Positions 27,851-40,429 are shown, counted from the first letter of the stretch. The stretch: 64,000 bases of DNA from Actinomycetospora callitridis (GCF_028737265.1 NZ_JAQZAK010000001.1:992001-1056000); one strand, 5' to 3'. Translations and numbers: made by a program. The notes: generated by a model from the letters alone, not told the origin.

Positions 27851-28306
27851 TTGGGCGGGCAGGAAGGCAGGCAGGAGGGCAGGGCCGACGCCGTACGGCG
27901 CAACCGGGAGCTGCAGCGCCGCTTCTACGGTGAGCCGCTGGGCGACCGCCTGCGTCGTCTCCTGGGCGCCCTCGACGTCTCCCAGGCGGTGCTGGCCGTG
28001 GCGCTGGGGGTGAGCTCCCCGATGCTCTCCCAGCTCATGAGCGGCCGGCGGGTCAAGATCGGGTCGCCCGCGGTGCTGGGCCGGCTCCTCCTGCTCGAGC
28101 AGCGGATCGCCGCCGGCGACGCGGGCAGCGGCCCGGAGGCGGTGGCCCGCCTGCTCCGAGAGGTCCGGGAGGCGGAGCTCCGCAACGACTACGACCTCCT
28201 GCGCACCGTCGCCGGACCGGAGGAGCTCGCCGCGGCCGCGGCCGCGCTCGACCCCGGCTTCCCGTCGCTGGCCGGGTTGCTCCGCCGGGCCGCCGCCGGG
28301 GGATGA
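27851..28306 (+). CDS. Small helix-turn-helix DNA-binding protein
   Basis: 151 residues. An XRE-like HTH is visible at about 40-75 ([31 protein letters not shown], read as two pieces), followed by a helical C-terminal part with no recognised ligand domain. TTG 27851 with GGAGGG 7 nt upstream is the only in-frame start with a good ribosome binding site. Sits between ribF and rpsO. Function unknown. Confidence 0.75.
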   Translation: MGGQEGRQEGRADAVRRNRELQRRFYGEPLGDRLRRLLGALDVSQAVLAVALGVSSPMLSQLMSGRRVKIGSPAVLGRLLLLEQRIAAGDAGSGPEAVARLLREVREAELRNDYDLLRTVAGPEELAAAAAALDPGFPSLAGLLRRAAAGG

Positions 28307-28363
28307 GCCGGGCCGGGACGACGGGTGCGGCAGGCCCGCAGCGGCCGGTGTCGGGCTCGTCGC

Positions 28364-28369
28364 TACACT
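28364..28369 (+). promoter_or_regulatory. Candidate -10 element for rpsO
   Basis: TACACT fits TAnnnT and predicts a leader of about 150 nt before rpsO, long enough for S15 feedback control. No convincing -35 is visible. Confidence 0.4.
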
Positions 28370-28526
28370 GGTCCTTGATTCGCCTGGCTGCGGTCCGTGG
28401 TGGCCGGGCGGCGGGTGGACCGGGCGTGCCCGTCCCCCGCGAGCGTGCGACATCCCCCGACGAGCTCGTCGTGGCGGGTGCCGCCGATCGTCACGGCACC
28501 GATGGCACAGAAGGAGCACCACCCCC

Positions 28527-28796
28527 GTGGCACTGACCACCGAGCAGAAGAAGTCGACGCTCGCCGAGTACGGCGTGCACGAGACCGACACCGGGTCGCC
28601 CGAAGCGCAGGTCGCGCTGCTGACGCAGCGCATCGTGCGGCTCACCGAGCACCTCAAGATGCACAAGCACGACCACCACTCGCGTCGCGGGCTGCTGCTG
28701 CTGGTCGGCCGCCGCCGGCGCCTGCTCAAGTACGTCGCCTCCGTCGACGTCGCCCGCTACCGCTCGCTGATCGAGCGGCTGGGGCTGCGTCGCTGA
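28527..28796 (+). CDS. rpsO: 30S ribosomal protein S15
   Basis: 89 residues, full length. It binds the central domain of 16S rRNA. Typical S15 sequence: [35 protein letters not shown] (seen in two parts), [26 protein letters not shown] and [15 protein letters not shown] start with AGAAGGAG upstream. Followed by a strong hairpin and then pnp. Confidence 0.98.
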   Translation: MALTTEQKKSTLAEYGVHETDTGSPEAQVALLTQRIVRLTEHLKMHKHDHHSRRGLLLLVGRRRRLLKYVASVDVARYRSLIERLGLRR

Positions 28797-28822
28797 CGAG
28801 GCTGCCCTGAATCCCGCGCCCG

Positions 28823-28860
28823 CTCCGCGCCGACCGGCCACGATGCCGGTCGGCGCGGAG
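28823..28860 (+). terminator. 16-bp hairpin after rpsO
   Basis: Arms 28823-28838 and 28845-28860 are exact complements around a 6-nt loop (CACGAT), starting 26 nt after the rpsO stop. No U-tract. Likely terminator or partial terminator before pnp. Confidence 0.75.
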
Positions 28861-28940
28861 GCGTGCGCACCACACATCGGCCCGACCACCACCGCCCGCG
28901 AATCCGCGACGCCCGCGCGTCGGCCGGTCCTCGGTAGTGG

Positions 28941-28987
28941 CCCCCGGAATCGTCCCCAGTCATCGGTACTGGGGCGGAGCCCGGGGG
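28941..28987 (+). promoter_or_regulatory. Nested stem-loop in the rpsO-pnp spacer, candidate RNase III site
   Basis: Outer arms CCCCCGG (28941-28947) and CCGGGGG (28981-28987) enclose inner arms CCCCAGT (28954-28960) and ACTGGGG (28968-28974). In E. coli and Streptomyces, hairpins in this same position are cut by RNase III and let PNPase control its own mRNA. Same role inferred here. Confidence 0.5.
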
Positions 28988-29072
28988 CTTCGATCGATGA
29001 CCGCTCGCTCGCCGACCGCGTCGCGGAGAGAGCCGGGGGCGGGACGTGGTGGGGCCACGAGGAGGAACCCTC

Positions 29073-31408
29073 ATGACCCAGTCCGCAACCACGACTGCCA
29101 CATCCACCGACGGTGTCCACGAGACCACCGCGGTGCTGGACAACGGTGCCTACGGCACCCGCACCGTCCGCTTCGAGACGGGCCGTCTGGCCCGTCAGGC
29201 GGCCGGCGCCGTCGTCGCCTATCTCGACGACGACACGATGCTGCTCTCCGCGACGACCGCCTCGAAGCGGCCGAAGGACAACTTCGACTTCTTCCCGCTG
29301 ACGGTCGACGTCGAGGAGCGCATGTACGCCGCGGGCCGGATCCCCGGCTCGTTCTTCCGCCGCGAGGGCCGCCCGTCCACGGACGCGATCCTCACCTGCC
29401 GGCTCATCGACCGCCCCTTGCGCCCGACCTTCGTCGGCAACCTGCGCAACGAGGTCCAGGTCGTCATCACGGTCCAGAGCCTGGACCCGAAGGACCCCTA
29501 CGACGTCCTGGCGATCAACGCCGCGTCGGCGTCCACCCAGATCTCGGGCCTGCCCTTCGACGGGCCGATCGGGGCGACGCGGGTCGCGCTGATCAACGGC
29601 CAGTGGGTCGCGTTCCCGACCTGGGAGCAGCTCAAGAGCGCCGTGTTCGACATGGTCATCGCCGGGTCGATCACGGCCGACGGCGGCGACGTCGCCATCG
29701 CGATGGTCGAGGCCGAGGCCACCGACCACGCCATCGGTCTCATCGGCGAGGGCGCCCCGGCGCCCACCGAGGAGATCGTCGCCCAGGGCATGGAGGCGGC
29801 CAAGCCGTTCATCCGCACCCTGTGCGAGGCGCAGAAGGAGCTCTACCGCGCCACCGGGACGACGACGAAGGACTACCCGACCTTCCCGGCGTACCAGGAC
29901 GACGTCCTCTCCGCGGTCACGTCCGCGGTCGGCGACGAGCTGGACAAGACGATGTCGATCGCCGGCAAGCACGAGCGCGACGACGCCCAGGACGCCATCA
30001 AGGACCGCCTGGTCACCGAGCTCGGGCCCAAGTTCGAGGGCCGCGAGAAGGAGATCGGCGAGGCGTTCCGCTCGCTCAACAAGTCGACGGTCCGCAAGCG
30101 GATCCTCACCGACGGCTTCCGCATCGACGGCCGCGGCACCACGGACATCCGTCCGCTGGCCGCCGAGGTCGAGGTGATCCCGCGGGCGCACGGCTCGGCG
30201 CTGTTCGAGCGCGGCGAGACCCAGATCCTGGGCGTCACCACGCTGAACATGCTCCGGCTCGAGCAGAACATCGACTCGCTCGGCCCGGAGACCACCAAGC
30301 GGTACATGCACCACTACAACTTCCCGCCGTTCTCCACCGGCGAGACCGGCCGCGTGGGCTCGCCCAAGCGCCGCGAGATCGGCCACGGCGCGCTCGCCGA
30401 GCGGGCGCTCGTGCCGGTGCTGCCCACCCGCGAGGAGTTCCCCTACGCGATCCGGCAGGTCTCCGAGGCCCTGGGCTCCAACGGGTCCACCTCGATGGGC
30501 TCGGTCTGCGCCTCGACGATGTCGCTGCTCAACGCCGGTGTGCCGCTGAAGGCCCCGGTCGCGGGCATCGCCATGGGCCTCGTCTCGGGCGAGGTCGACG
30601 GCGAGCAGAAGTTCGTCGCGCTGACCGACATCCTCGGTGCCGAGGACGCGTTCGGTGACATGGACTTCAAGGTCGCCGGCACGAAGGACTTCGTGACCGC
30701 GCTCCAGCTCGACACCAAGCTCGACGGCATCCCGTCCGAGGTGCTGGGCAAGGCGCTGACGCAGGCCCGCGGCGCCCGCCTCGCGATCCTCGACGTCATG
30801 GCCGAGGCCATCGACGCGCCCGACGAGATGAGCGAGTTCGCCCCGCGCATCACGACGGTGAAGGTGCCCGTCGACAAGATCGGCGAGGTCATCGGCCCGA
30901 AGGGCAAGATGATCAACTCGATCACCGAGGAGACCGGCGCCGACATCTCCATCGAGGACGACGGCACGATCTACGTCGGTGCGGCGGACGGGCCCAGCGC
31001 CCAGGCCGCGATCGACCGGATCAACGCCATCGCCAACCCGCAGCTGCCGAAGATCGGCGAGCGCTTCCTCGGCACGGTGGTCAAGACCGCCGCGTTCGGC
31101 GCGTTCGTCTCGCTGCTGCCCGGCCGCGACGGCCTGGTGCACATCTCGAAGCTCGGCGGCGGCAAGCGCATCGGCAAGGTCGAGGACGTCGTCAACGTCG
31201 GCGACAAGCTGCGCGTCGAGATCACCGACATCGACAACCGCGGCAAGATCAGCCTGATCCCGGTCCAGGAGGAGGACGCGGCCGCCGCCACCAACGGCGA
31301 CGGCGGGTCCGACGCCGCGGGCTCCGACGCCCCGGCCCCGGCCGAGTCGGCCCCGGCCGCCGCGACCTCCGGCGCCGTCACCGGCGCCATCGGGGGTTCG
31401 TCGCCGGA

Positions 31409-31412
<4 letters not shown>
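29073..31412 (+). CDS. pnp: Polyribonucleotide nucleotidyltransferase (PNPase)
   Basis: 779 residues. Phosphorolytic 3'-5' exoribonuclease with two RNase PH domains (first from [21 protein letters not shown]; second around [22 protein letters not shown]). A KH domain follows (about 590-650, [20 protein letters not shown]), then S1 (about 660-735, [18 protein letters not shown]). The C-terminal Ala/Asp-rich tail is disordered. ATG 29073 has GGAGG 7 nt upstream. The stop overlaps the GTG of the M16 peptidase gene. Confidence 0.98.
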
Positions 31413-34163
<2,751 letters not shown>

Positions 34164-34191
34164 GGGCGCTCCCCAGGTGAGAGATGAAGAG

Positions 34192-34785
34192 TCAGGGCAG
34201 CAGGGGCAGGTCCAGGTCGTCGAGGGACGGCTCGGGCCGGAACTCCAGGTCCAGGGTGCCGCCGACGCGGATCTCGCGCAGCGGGCGCCCGCCGGCGTCG
34301 AGGGTGCGCACCGTGCCGTCGGGGTCCCAGCCGGCGCGCTCGTAGAAGCGGCGCGAGGCGACGTCCCGTTCGGGCACCCAGGCGATGGCCCGTGTCGCCC
34401 CCGCGGCGCGCAGGGCGGCGGCGGTCTCGACGAGCAGGCGCCCGGCGTGCCCGCGACGGCCCCAGCGCGGTTCGACGAGCAGCGCGGCGACCAGGCCCAC
34501 CGAGGACGCGTCCTCGGGCACGGCGCCGGCGGCGTCCGCGAGGTCCTCGGCCGACGCCGGCCCCGCCGCGCAGAAGCCGACCACCGCGTCGCCCTCGACG
34601 GCGATGCGCACCGCCCCGGCGGCGATCGGGTCCGCCCAGGCCCGGGCGACGGCGTCGGCGTCGAACCCGTCCACCGCCCCCGGCGGGAGCAGCTCGGCGT
34701 ACGCCGAGGTCCACACCGTGCGCTGGACCTGCGCCACCGCGGTCGCGTCGGCGGCGGTGGCGGGGCGGACGGAGGCGAGCGCCAT
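34192..34785 (-). CDS. GNAT-family N-acetyltransferase
   Basis: 197 residues. The N-terminal RPATAADATAVAQVQRTVWTSAY is typical GNAT. Motif A is LLVEPRWGRRGHAGRLLVE, binding the acetyl-CoA pyrophosphate, and RRFYERAGW is motif B. M. tuberculosis has a GNAT gene (Rv2775) in the same neighbourhood. The ATG is 6 nt after TAGGGT (34792-34797, minus), so probably leaderless. Substrate unknown. Confidence 0.88.
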   Translation of the reverse strand: MALASVRPATAADATAVAQVQRTVWTSAYAELLPPGAVDGFDADAVARAWADPIAAGAVRIAVEGDAVVGFCAAGPASAEDLADAAGAVPEDASSVGLVAALLVEPRWGRRGHAGRLLVETAAALRAAGATRAIAWVPERDVASRRFYERAGWDPDGTVRTLDAGGRPLREIRVGGTLDLEFRPEPSLDDLDLPLLP

Positions 34786-34920
34786 GCCTCGACCCTAGAG
34801 ACCCGCTGTCGTCCCGATCACCACGCGGTGCACCGCCGGCGTGTGACCGCCAGGATGCGGGCGGGCATCCGGACACGACGGACGGGCAGTGTGGCCTCGC
34901 CGCGACACCCAGGAGGACGC

Positions 34921-35412
34921 ATGAGCACCACCGACGAGCTGCTGGCCGCGAACACGTCCTTCGCGGCGGGGTTCTCGACGCCCGGTCTGCCCGGCCCGCC
35001 CTCGCGCGGCGTGGCCGTGGTGGCCTGCATGGATGCCCGGCTGGACGTCTACCGGGTGCTCGGACTCGGCGACGGCGAGGCCCACGTCATCCGCAACGCC
35101 GGTGGCGTGGTCACCGACGACGTCCTGCGCTCGCTCGCGGTGAGCCAGCGCAAGCTCTCCACCCGCGAGGTCGTGCTGATCCACCACACGAAGTGCGGGA
35201 TGGCGACCTTCACCGACGACGACTTCGTCGCCGAGCTCGAGGCCGACACCGGGCAGAGGCCCACCTGGGTCCCCGGCACGTTCCCCGACACCGAGCAGGA
35301 CCTCCGCGACTCCCTGGCCGCCGTGCGCGACTGCCCGTTCCTCGTCCACACCGACGCCGTGCGCGGGTTCCTCTACGACGTCGACACCGGGTCGCTCACC
35401 GAGGTGTCATGA
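34921..35412 (+). CDS. Beta-class carbonic anhydrase
   Basis: 163 residues. Zinc ligands and catalytic pair: CMDARLD (Cys36, Asp38, Arg40) and HHTKCGM (His89, Cys92). GDGEAHVIRNAGG is conserved. It interconverts CO2 and bicarbonate in the cytosol. Matches the short actinobacterial beta-CA type. ATG follows CAGGAGGACGC. The stop overlaps the start of the MTHFR-like gene (ATGA). Confidence 0.93.
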   Translation: MSTTDELLAANTSFAAGFSTPGLPGPPSRGVAVVACMDARLDVYRVLGLGDGEAHVIRNAGGVVTDDVLRSLAVSQRKLSTREVVLIHHTKCGMATFTDDDFVAELEADTGQRPTWVPGTFPDTEQDLRDSLAAVRDCPFLVHTDAVRGFLYDVDTGSLTEVS

Positions 35413-36182
35413 CGCTGGACGTGACGGCTCTCGATGTCACGGCTGAGCTCGACGTCCCGCACCGCCCGGACCTCGCTCCGGTCGGTCGCCAGCTCGACGC
35501 GCTCGCGCCGGTCGCCGCGCGCTTCCTCGTGCCCGACAACGCCACGGCGCGGGCGGCGGTGGCGGGGCTGGTGGTCGCGGCGGAGGTGCGACGCCGCGGC
35601 CACGAGACCGTCGCCGTGCTCAACGCCCGCGACCGCAACACCCTCGGCCTGCGCCGCGACCTGCTCGGGCTGCTCGCGCTCGGGGTGCAGGAGGTGCTGC
35701 TGCTCCGGGGCGACAAGCCCGACGACCCCGCCGAGGACGGCCCGCTGACGGTCGGCGCCATGCTCCGCGAGGCCCGGGCGCTGGCCGAGGAGCACGACGC
35801 CCCGCTGACGGTCGGCGTCGTCGCCGCCCCGGGCCGCGACCTGCCGGGTTGGAAGCGCGATGCCGACGTCGTGTGGCTCGCGCCGACGTTCTCGCTGCCG
35901 GCGGTGACGGCGTGGCGCGAGCGCCACGCGGACCTCACCGTGCCCGTCCGCGCCGGCGTGCTCGTGCCCACCGGCCCGGACATGGCCCGGGGGGTCGCCG
36001 AGGGGATGGACCTCGAGCTGCCCGACGGGCTCGTCGGCGCGCTCGAGGAGGACGACACGGCGGGCGTCGACGCCGCCTGCGAGCACGCGCTGGCCCTGCG
36101 CGACGCGGGCGTCGACGGCATCCACCTCGTCGCCGTCAGCCGCTACCGCGAGGTGGCTCAGCGGCTCTCCGGCCTGGTCTGA
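35409..36182 (+). CDS. Methylenetetrahydrofolate-reductase-like protein
   Basis: 257 residues with MTHFR-type sequence. VPDNATARAAVAGLVVAAEV and VLNARDRNTLGLRRDLLGLLALGVQEVLLLRGDKPDD (in two parts) match the RDRN...LL-GLGV-NVL-L-GD-P pattern. A shortened barrel follows. It may be an atypical MTHFR like M. tuberculosis Rv2172c, or another folate/flavin enzyme. Translationally coupled to the carbonic anhydrase. The 3' end overlaps the convergent wax-ester synthase gene by 25 bp. Confidence 0.8.
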   Translation: MTLDVTALDVTAELDVPHRPDLAPVGRQLDALAPVAARFLVPDNATARAAVAGLVVAAEVRRRGHETVAVLNARDRNTLGLRRDLLGLLALGVQEVLLLRGDKPDDPAEDGPLTVGAMLREARALAEEHDAPLTVGVVAAPGRDLPGWKRDADVVWLAPTFSLPAVTAWRERHADLTVPVRAGVLVPTGPDMARGVAEGMDLELPDGLVGALEEDDTAGVDAACEHALALRDAGVDGIHLVAVSRYREVAQRLSGLV

Positions 36183-37459
36183 CAGGCGGTCACCAGCAGG
36201 TCGGCCTCCGCGCGCAGGCCGTCGGCGAGCACGTCGACGTCCGGGACGAGGCCCGGGTCGACGCACACCCCGAAGGACAGCACGTCGACCATCGACGCCG
36301 CGGTGACCCGCAGCGCGTGGTGGACGCCGATCTCGGCCAGCGGCCAGGTCGCGTGGACGCGACGGCCCAGGACCGCCACGGGCGTGCGGGGCCCGGGCAC
36401 GTCTGAGACGCTGACCGTGAACGCGCGGGCGGTGGCCCGCAGCCGGTCGACGACGCGGCGCAGCGGCGGGGAGACCTCGGCCAGGCGGTGCAGGAGGTCG
36501 TCGAGCAGCGCGGCGTCGGCGGCGTCCTTGCGGCACGTCGTCAGCTCGTGCACGGCGCGCAGGCGCTCGAGGGGGTCGGTGACGTGCACCGGTAGCGGCA
36601 GGTCGAAGGCCGAGTCGCGGTTGCCGGCGGACGGGTCCTCGCGGGGCAGGCTCACCGGGACGCGGACGCGCAGGTCGGTGACCGTGCCCGCGTGGTGGTC
36701 GAGCCAGCGCCGCAGCCCGCCCGCCAGCACGGCGAGGAAGGCGTCGTTGACCGTCGCCCCGGCCGATCTCGCCGCCGCGTGCAGGGCCGCCAGGTCGGTG
36801 TCGAGGAACGCGACGTCGCGTCGTGCCGAGATCGCCCCGTCGAACGGGGACCGCGCGGGCCCGACCGTGAACTCGCGCCGCAGGACGCCCATGAGGTGGG
36901 CGCGCCGGCGTGCGTGGTCGGCGCGCACGGTGGCGGGCGGGGACACCGCAGTCCCCGTGGCCGGGCGGCCCGCGTCGTCGACGGGACCCTCGTCGTAGAG
37001 CACCGTGTGCGACAGGCGCGTCATCGTCGCGCCGTCGGCGAGGGCGTGGTGGACGCGCCAGAGCAGGGCCGTGCCCCCGCCCGCCCGCGGCGCCACGTCG
37101 ATCGCCCACAGCGGACGGGTCCGGTCGAGGTGCTGGGCGAAGCGGTCGGCCACCAGCGCGCGCAGGGCCTCGTCGTCGTAGGGCCCGTCGGGGGCGTCGA
37201 CGACGTGGCGCTCGAGGTCGAGCTCGCCGTCGGGCACCCAGACGGGTGCGCCGGCGCGCTCGTCGAGGCGGTAGCGCAGCTCGGGGGCGGCGGGCAGGCG
37301 GGCCGCGATCCGCGCGCGCAACGCGGCGGCGTCCACCACCGGCCCGTCGACGATCGATCCGTGCAGGACGTGCCCGACGACGGTGGCGCACTCGAGGTCG
37401 AGGATGGCGCGGTCCTCGTCGCTCAACGGCACGCACTCCGGCTCGGCCGGGGCGCTCAC
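36158..37459 (-). CDS. WS/DGAT-family wax ester synthase / diacylglycerol acyltransferase
   Basis: 433 residues. The acyltransferase motif HHALADG (HHxxxDG) is near residue 125. The C-terminal part has the conserved FTVSVSDVPGPRTPVAVLGRRV. Such enzymes make triacylglycerol or wax ester from acyl-CoA. The N-terminal PLSDEDRAILDLE is close to the usual PLSPLDAxFLxxE start. GTG 37459 overlaps the stop of the CoA-transferase gene, so both are coupled. Confidence 0.88.
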   Translation of the reverse strand: MSAPAEPECVPLSDEDRAILDLECATVVGHVLHGSIVDGPVVDAAALRARIAARLPAAPELRYRLDERAGAPVWVPDGELDLERHVVDAPDGPYDDEALRALVADRFAQHLDRTRPLWAIDVAPRAGGGTALLWRVHHALADGATMTRLSHTVLYDEGPVDDAGRPATGTAVSPPATVRADHARRRAHLMGVLRREFTVGPARSPFDGAISARRDVAFLDTDLAALHAAARSAGATVNDAFLAVLAGGLRRWLDHHAGTVTDLRVRVPVSLPREDPSAGNRDSAFDLPLPVHVTDPLERLRAVHELTTCRKDAADAALLDDLLHRLAEVSPPLRRVVDRLRATARAFTVSVSDVPGPRTPVAVLGRRVHATWPLAEIGVHHALRVTAASMVDVLSFGVCVDPGLVPDVDVLADGLRAEADLLVTACQTRPESR

Positions 37460-38802
37460 AGGTACCCCAGCGTGCGGGCCTGCGCGGTCAGCTCGTCGCG
37501 GAAACCCGGGTGGGCGATCGCGATGAGGCGCTGCGTGCGCTCGGCGATCGTGGCGCCGCGCAGCTCGGCGACCCCGTACTCGGTGACGACGTGGTCGACG
37601 ATGTTCTTGAACGTGGTGACCGCGGCGCCCGGATGCAGCTGCGGGACGATCCGCGACACCGTGTCGTCGTGGGTGGCCGAGTGCAGGCAGATGAACGCCG
37701 CGCCGTGCTCGGACATGATCGCGCCGCGCGCGAAGTCGGGCTGGCCGCCGGAGGACGAGAAGTACTGACTGCCCAGCGACTCCGAGGCGCACTGCCCGAG
37801 GAAGTCGACCTCGAGGGCCGCGTTCACCGCCCGGAACAGCGGTTCGCGGGCGATGTTCCACGGGTCATTGGTGTAGTCCACGGGGTGGAACTCGACCCCG
37901 GGGTTGTCGGCGACGAAGTCGTGGAGGGACGCGTCGCCCATCGCGGACGTGGTGATGATCTTCCCGCGGTGGGTGGCCTTCCGCGTGCCGGTGACGACGC
38001 CCCGGTCCACGAGGTCGACGAAGCCGGTGCCGAGCACCTCGCTGTGCACTCCCAGCTCGCGGTGGTCGCCGAGGGCGGCGAGCACCATGTCCGGGACGGC
38101 GCCGATGCCGGCCTGCAGGGTGGCGCCGTCCGGGATGCGGTCGGCGACGAGCCCGGCGATCGTGCGGTCGCGCGGGGTCGGCTCGGGAGGCGGGGCCAGG
38201 ACGAGGGGCCGGTCGGCCTCGCACCAGCCGACGATGTCGCTGATGTGGAGCTGGTTGCCGCCGTAGGTGCGCGGCATCTGCGCGTTGACCTCGACGAAGA
38301 ACGGCAGCTCACCGATGAACGCCGCGGTGTGGGTGGCGATGGTGCCCAGCGAGAAGTAGCCGTGCCGGTCCGGCGGCGACACGGACGCGACGACCAGGTC
38401 CGGGCGCACCGAGCGGCGCAGCAGGCGCGGCACGTCGCTGAAGTTGTTGGGCACCAGATCGCAGTGCCCGGCGTGGAACGCCTCGCGCGTCGCGGGGGAC
38501 AGGAACCACGAGACGTGGCGCAGCCCCGGAATCCTGCCCTCGATCGAGGGCCGTGTCCGGGGCGCGAGCATCTCGTGCAGGCGGACGTCGGTCAGTCGGT
38601 CGCCGGCCGCCTCGAGGGCGTCGATCACCGTCCCCGGCTCGCCGTTGTACCCGTTGACGACGATCTGCGACCCCGGTCCGACGTGCTCGAGGACAGCCTC
38701 GGCGGGGCGCCGCGCCGCGGCGATCATCTCGGGCACGGTGGAGGGCACGGGGAGATCCTGCGCCACGGCGACCACCCTGACCAGCATGATCGCCGTCCGC
38801 AC
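37456..38802 (-). CDS. Acetyl-CoA hydrolase/transferase family protein
   Basis: 448 residues, class I CoA-transferase of the Cat1/4-hydroxybutyrate type. GIGAVPDMVLAAL, then HSEVLGTGFVDL with the candidate catalytic Glu, and SSSGGQPDFARGAIMS are visible. Probably moves CoA between acetate-like acids. Start uncertain: GTG 38802, ATG 38787 or GTG 38748 (AGGA 7 nt upstream); the longest is given. Coupled to the wax-ester synthase, suggesting a link to acyl-CoA/storage lipid metabolism. Confidence 0.85.
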   Translation of the reverse strand: MRTAIMLVRVVAVAQDLPVPSTVPEMIAAARRPAEAVLEHVGPGSQIVVNGYNGEPGTVIDALEAAGDRLTDVRLHEMLAPRTRPSIEGRIPGLRHVSWFLSPATREAFHAGHCDLVPNNFSDVPRLLRRSVRPDLVVASVSPPDRHGYFSLGTIATHTAAFIGELPFFVEVNAQMPRTYGGNQLHISDIVGWCEADRPLVLAPPPEPTPRDRTIAGLVADRIPDGATLQAGIGAVPDMVLAALGDHRELGVHSEVLGTGFVDLVDRGVVTGTRKATHRGKIITTSAMGDASLHDFVADNPGVEFHPVDYTNDPWNIAREPLFRAVNAALEVDFLGQCASESLGSQYFSSSGGQPDFARGAIMSEHGAAFICLHSATHDDTVSRIVPQLHPGAAVTTFKNIVDHVVTEYGVAELRGATIAERTQRLIAIAHPGFRDELTAQARTLGYL

Positions 38803-38824
38803 CCGGCCGGGTACGGGGCGTGCG

Positions 38825-39091
38825 CTACGCGGGTCTCGGCAGCGGCAGCGCCGGCGGCTCGTCGTCGACCAGCCGGACCTGCCGGGCCGGGTGCTCGACG
38901 AGCGCGAGCACCCGCGAGGACATGAAGCGGGCGGTGCGCACCGGCGTCCCGCCGCGGGTCACCTCGCTGACCTCCACCACGCCGCGGCCGTGCGCGATCT
39001 CCACGCGACGCCCGGCCCTCGTCGCCTCCACGTCCCACGTCCTCGTCGTGCCACCGGCGTCGACGACGATCTCCACACGGTCCCCGACCAT
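38825..39091 (-). CDS. Small hypothetical protein
   Basis: 88 residues, unrecognised. Predicted beta-rich (VEIVVDAGGTTRTWDVEATRAGRRVEIAHG), soluble and without cysteines. ATG 39091 has GAGGAGG 4 nt upstream, a strong ribosome binding site that supports a real gene. It is 22 nt upstream of the CoA-transferase frame, so probably the first gene of that operon. Confidence 0.7.
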   Translation of the reverse strand: MVGDRVEIVVDAGGTTRTWDVEATRAGRRVEIAHGRGVVEVSEVTRGGTPVRTARFMSSRVLALVEHPARQVRLVDDEPPALPLPRPA

Positions 39092-39151
39092 GGGTCCTCC
39101 TCAGAACTCTTTTCCCTGGTCAACGCCCGTGTGGGCTGGTTGATTCCGGCG

Positions 39152-39174
39152 TTGTCGGGGGTCTGGGGCAGGAT
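39152..39174 (+). promoter_or_regulatory. PafBC-type DNA-damage promoter before the AlkX-like gene
   Basis: TTGTCGGGG (39152-39160), an 8-nt spacer and CAGGAT (39169-39174). The layout is identical to the element at 19182, and the GTG start again lies 8 nt downstream. Confidence 0.6.
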
Positions 39175-39181
39175 CGGGAAC

Positions 39182-40429
39182 GTGGAGCAGATGTCGGCCG
39201 CGCAGGCGCGGCGCGCGGCCGTCGCCGCCCAGGGATTCGGCGGCGCCGCCCGCAAGGGACGGCCGAGCCGCGCCACGCTCGCGGCGACGGCGCGCCACCT
39301 CGGCCTGCTCCAGCTCGACTCGGTCAACGTCGCCGTGCGCGCCCACTACGCGCCGCTGTTCGCCCGGCTCGGCCCGTACGACCGCGACGCCCTCGACGCG
39401 CTGGCCTGGCCGCAGACGGCCGCGCAGCGACGGCGCCGCACGATGGTCGAGTACTGGGTCCACGAGGCGAGCCTGCTGCCGGTGGAGGACTGGCCGCTGT
39501 TCCGCTGGCGGATGCGCGACAACGAGAAGCGGCAGAGCCGCTGGCTCGGCAACGCGCTCGACCACCGGCCCGACATCCTCGACGCCGTCCACGAGGTGAT
39601 CGAGGCCCACGGCCCGCTCGACGCGAGCGAGGTCGCGCAGGTGCTCGGCGACGCCGGCGACCGCGTGGCCCGCGCCCACGGCGGCTGGTGGCAGCGCTCG
39701 GACGTCAAGGTGGCCTGCGAGCACCTCTTCGCCACCGGGGTGCTCACCACGGGCACGCGCCGCGGCTTCCGCCGCGCCTACGAGCTCTCCGAGCGCGTGA
39801 TCCCGCCCGCGGTCCACGCCCTGCGCCCGGAGCGCGACGAGTCGATGCGGGCCCTGATCCGCCGCGCCGCCACGACGCTGGGCGTCGCCACGGAGCCGGA
39901 CCTGCGCGACCACCACCGCCTGCCGCCGGCCGAGAGCCAGGCCGCGGTCGCGGAGCTGGTCGACGCCGGCGAGCTGGTGCGGGTCGACGTCGAGGGCTGG
40001 CCGGCGCCGGCCTACCGACCGCCCGAGGCCCGGCTGCCGCGCCGCGTCACCGGACGGGCCCTGCTGGCGCCGTTCGACCCGCTCATCTGGTTCCGCGCCC
40101 GCACCCTGCGCCTCTTCGACTTCCACTACCGCATCGGCATCTACACCCCGGCCGAGCAGCGCACGCACGGGTACTACGTCTTCCCGTTCCTGCTCGACGG
40201 GCGCCTCGTCGCGCGGGTGGACCTCAAGGCCGACCGCGTCGGTGGCGTGCTGCACGTGCCGGGCGCGTTCGCCGAGGACGGGGTCGAGGTCGGTCGGGTC
40301 GCGGCCGAGCTCGCCGCGGAGCTCGCGACGATGGCCGGGTGGCTCGGGCTCGACGGCGTCGCCGTCGACGGGGGCGGCGACCTCGCGCCGGCGCTGGCTC
40401 AGGCGATCAGCGCGGGAGGGTGGACGTAG
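39182..40429 (+). CDS. Winged-helix DNA glycosylase, AlkX/YcaQ family
   Basis: 415 residues. HTH_42 family; E. coli AlkX (YcaQ) removes alkylated bases and unhooks interstrand crosslinks. The catalytic QxD motif is in GLLQLDSVNV (Gln44, Asp46). VEYWVHEASLLP, LLAPFDPLIWFRARTLRLFDF and YYVFPFLLDGRLVARVDLK are family motifs. GTG 39182 is chosen because the damage promoter -10 ends 8 nt before it; ATG 39191 is an alternative. The promoter and function agree. The 3' end overlaps the convergent LysR gene by 31 bp. Confidence 0.88.
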   Translation: MEQMSAAQARRAAVAAQGFGGAARKGRPSRATLAATARHLGLLQLDSVNVAVRAHYAPLFARLGPYDRDALDALAWPQTAAQRRRRTMVEYWVHEASLLPVEDWPLFRWRMRDNEKRQSRWLGNALDHRPDILDAVHEVIEAHGPLDASEVAQVLGDAGDRVARAHGGWWQRSDVKVACEHLFATGVLTTGTRRGFRRAYELSERVIPPAVHALRPERDESMRALIRRAATTLGVATEPDLRDHHRLPPAESQAAVAELVDAGELVRVDVEGWPAPAYRPPEARLPRRVTGRALLAPFDPLIWFRARTLRLFDFHYRIGIYTPAEQRTHGYYVFPFLLDGRLVARVDLKADRVGGVLHVPGAFAEDGVEVGRVAAELAAELATMAGWLGLDGVAVDGGGDLAPALAQAISAGGWT

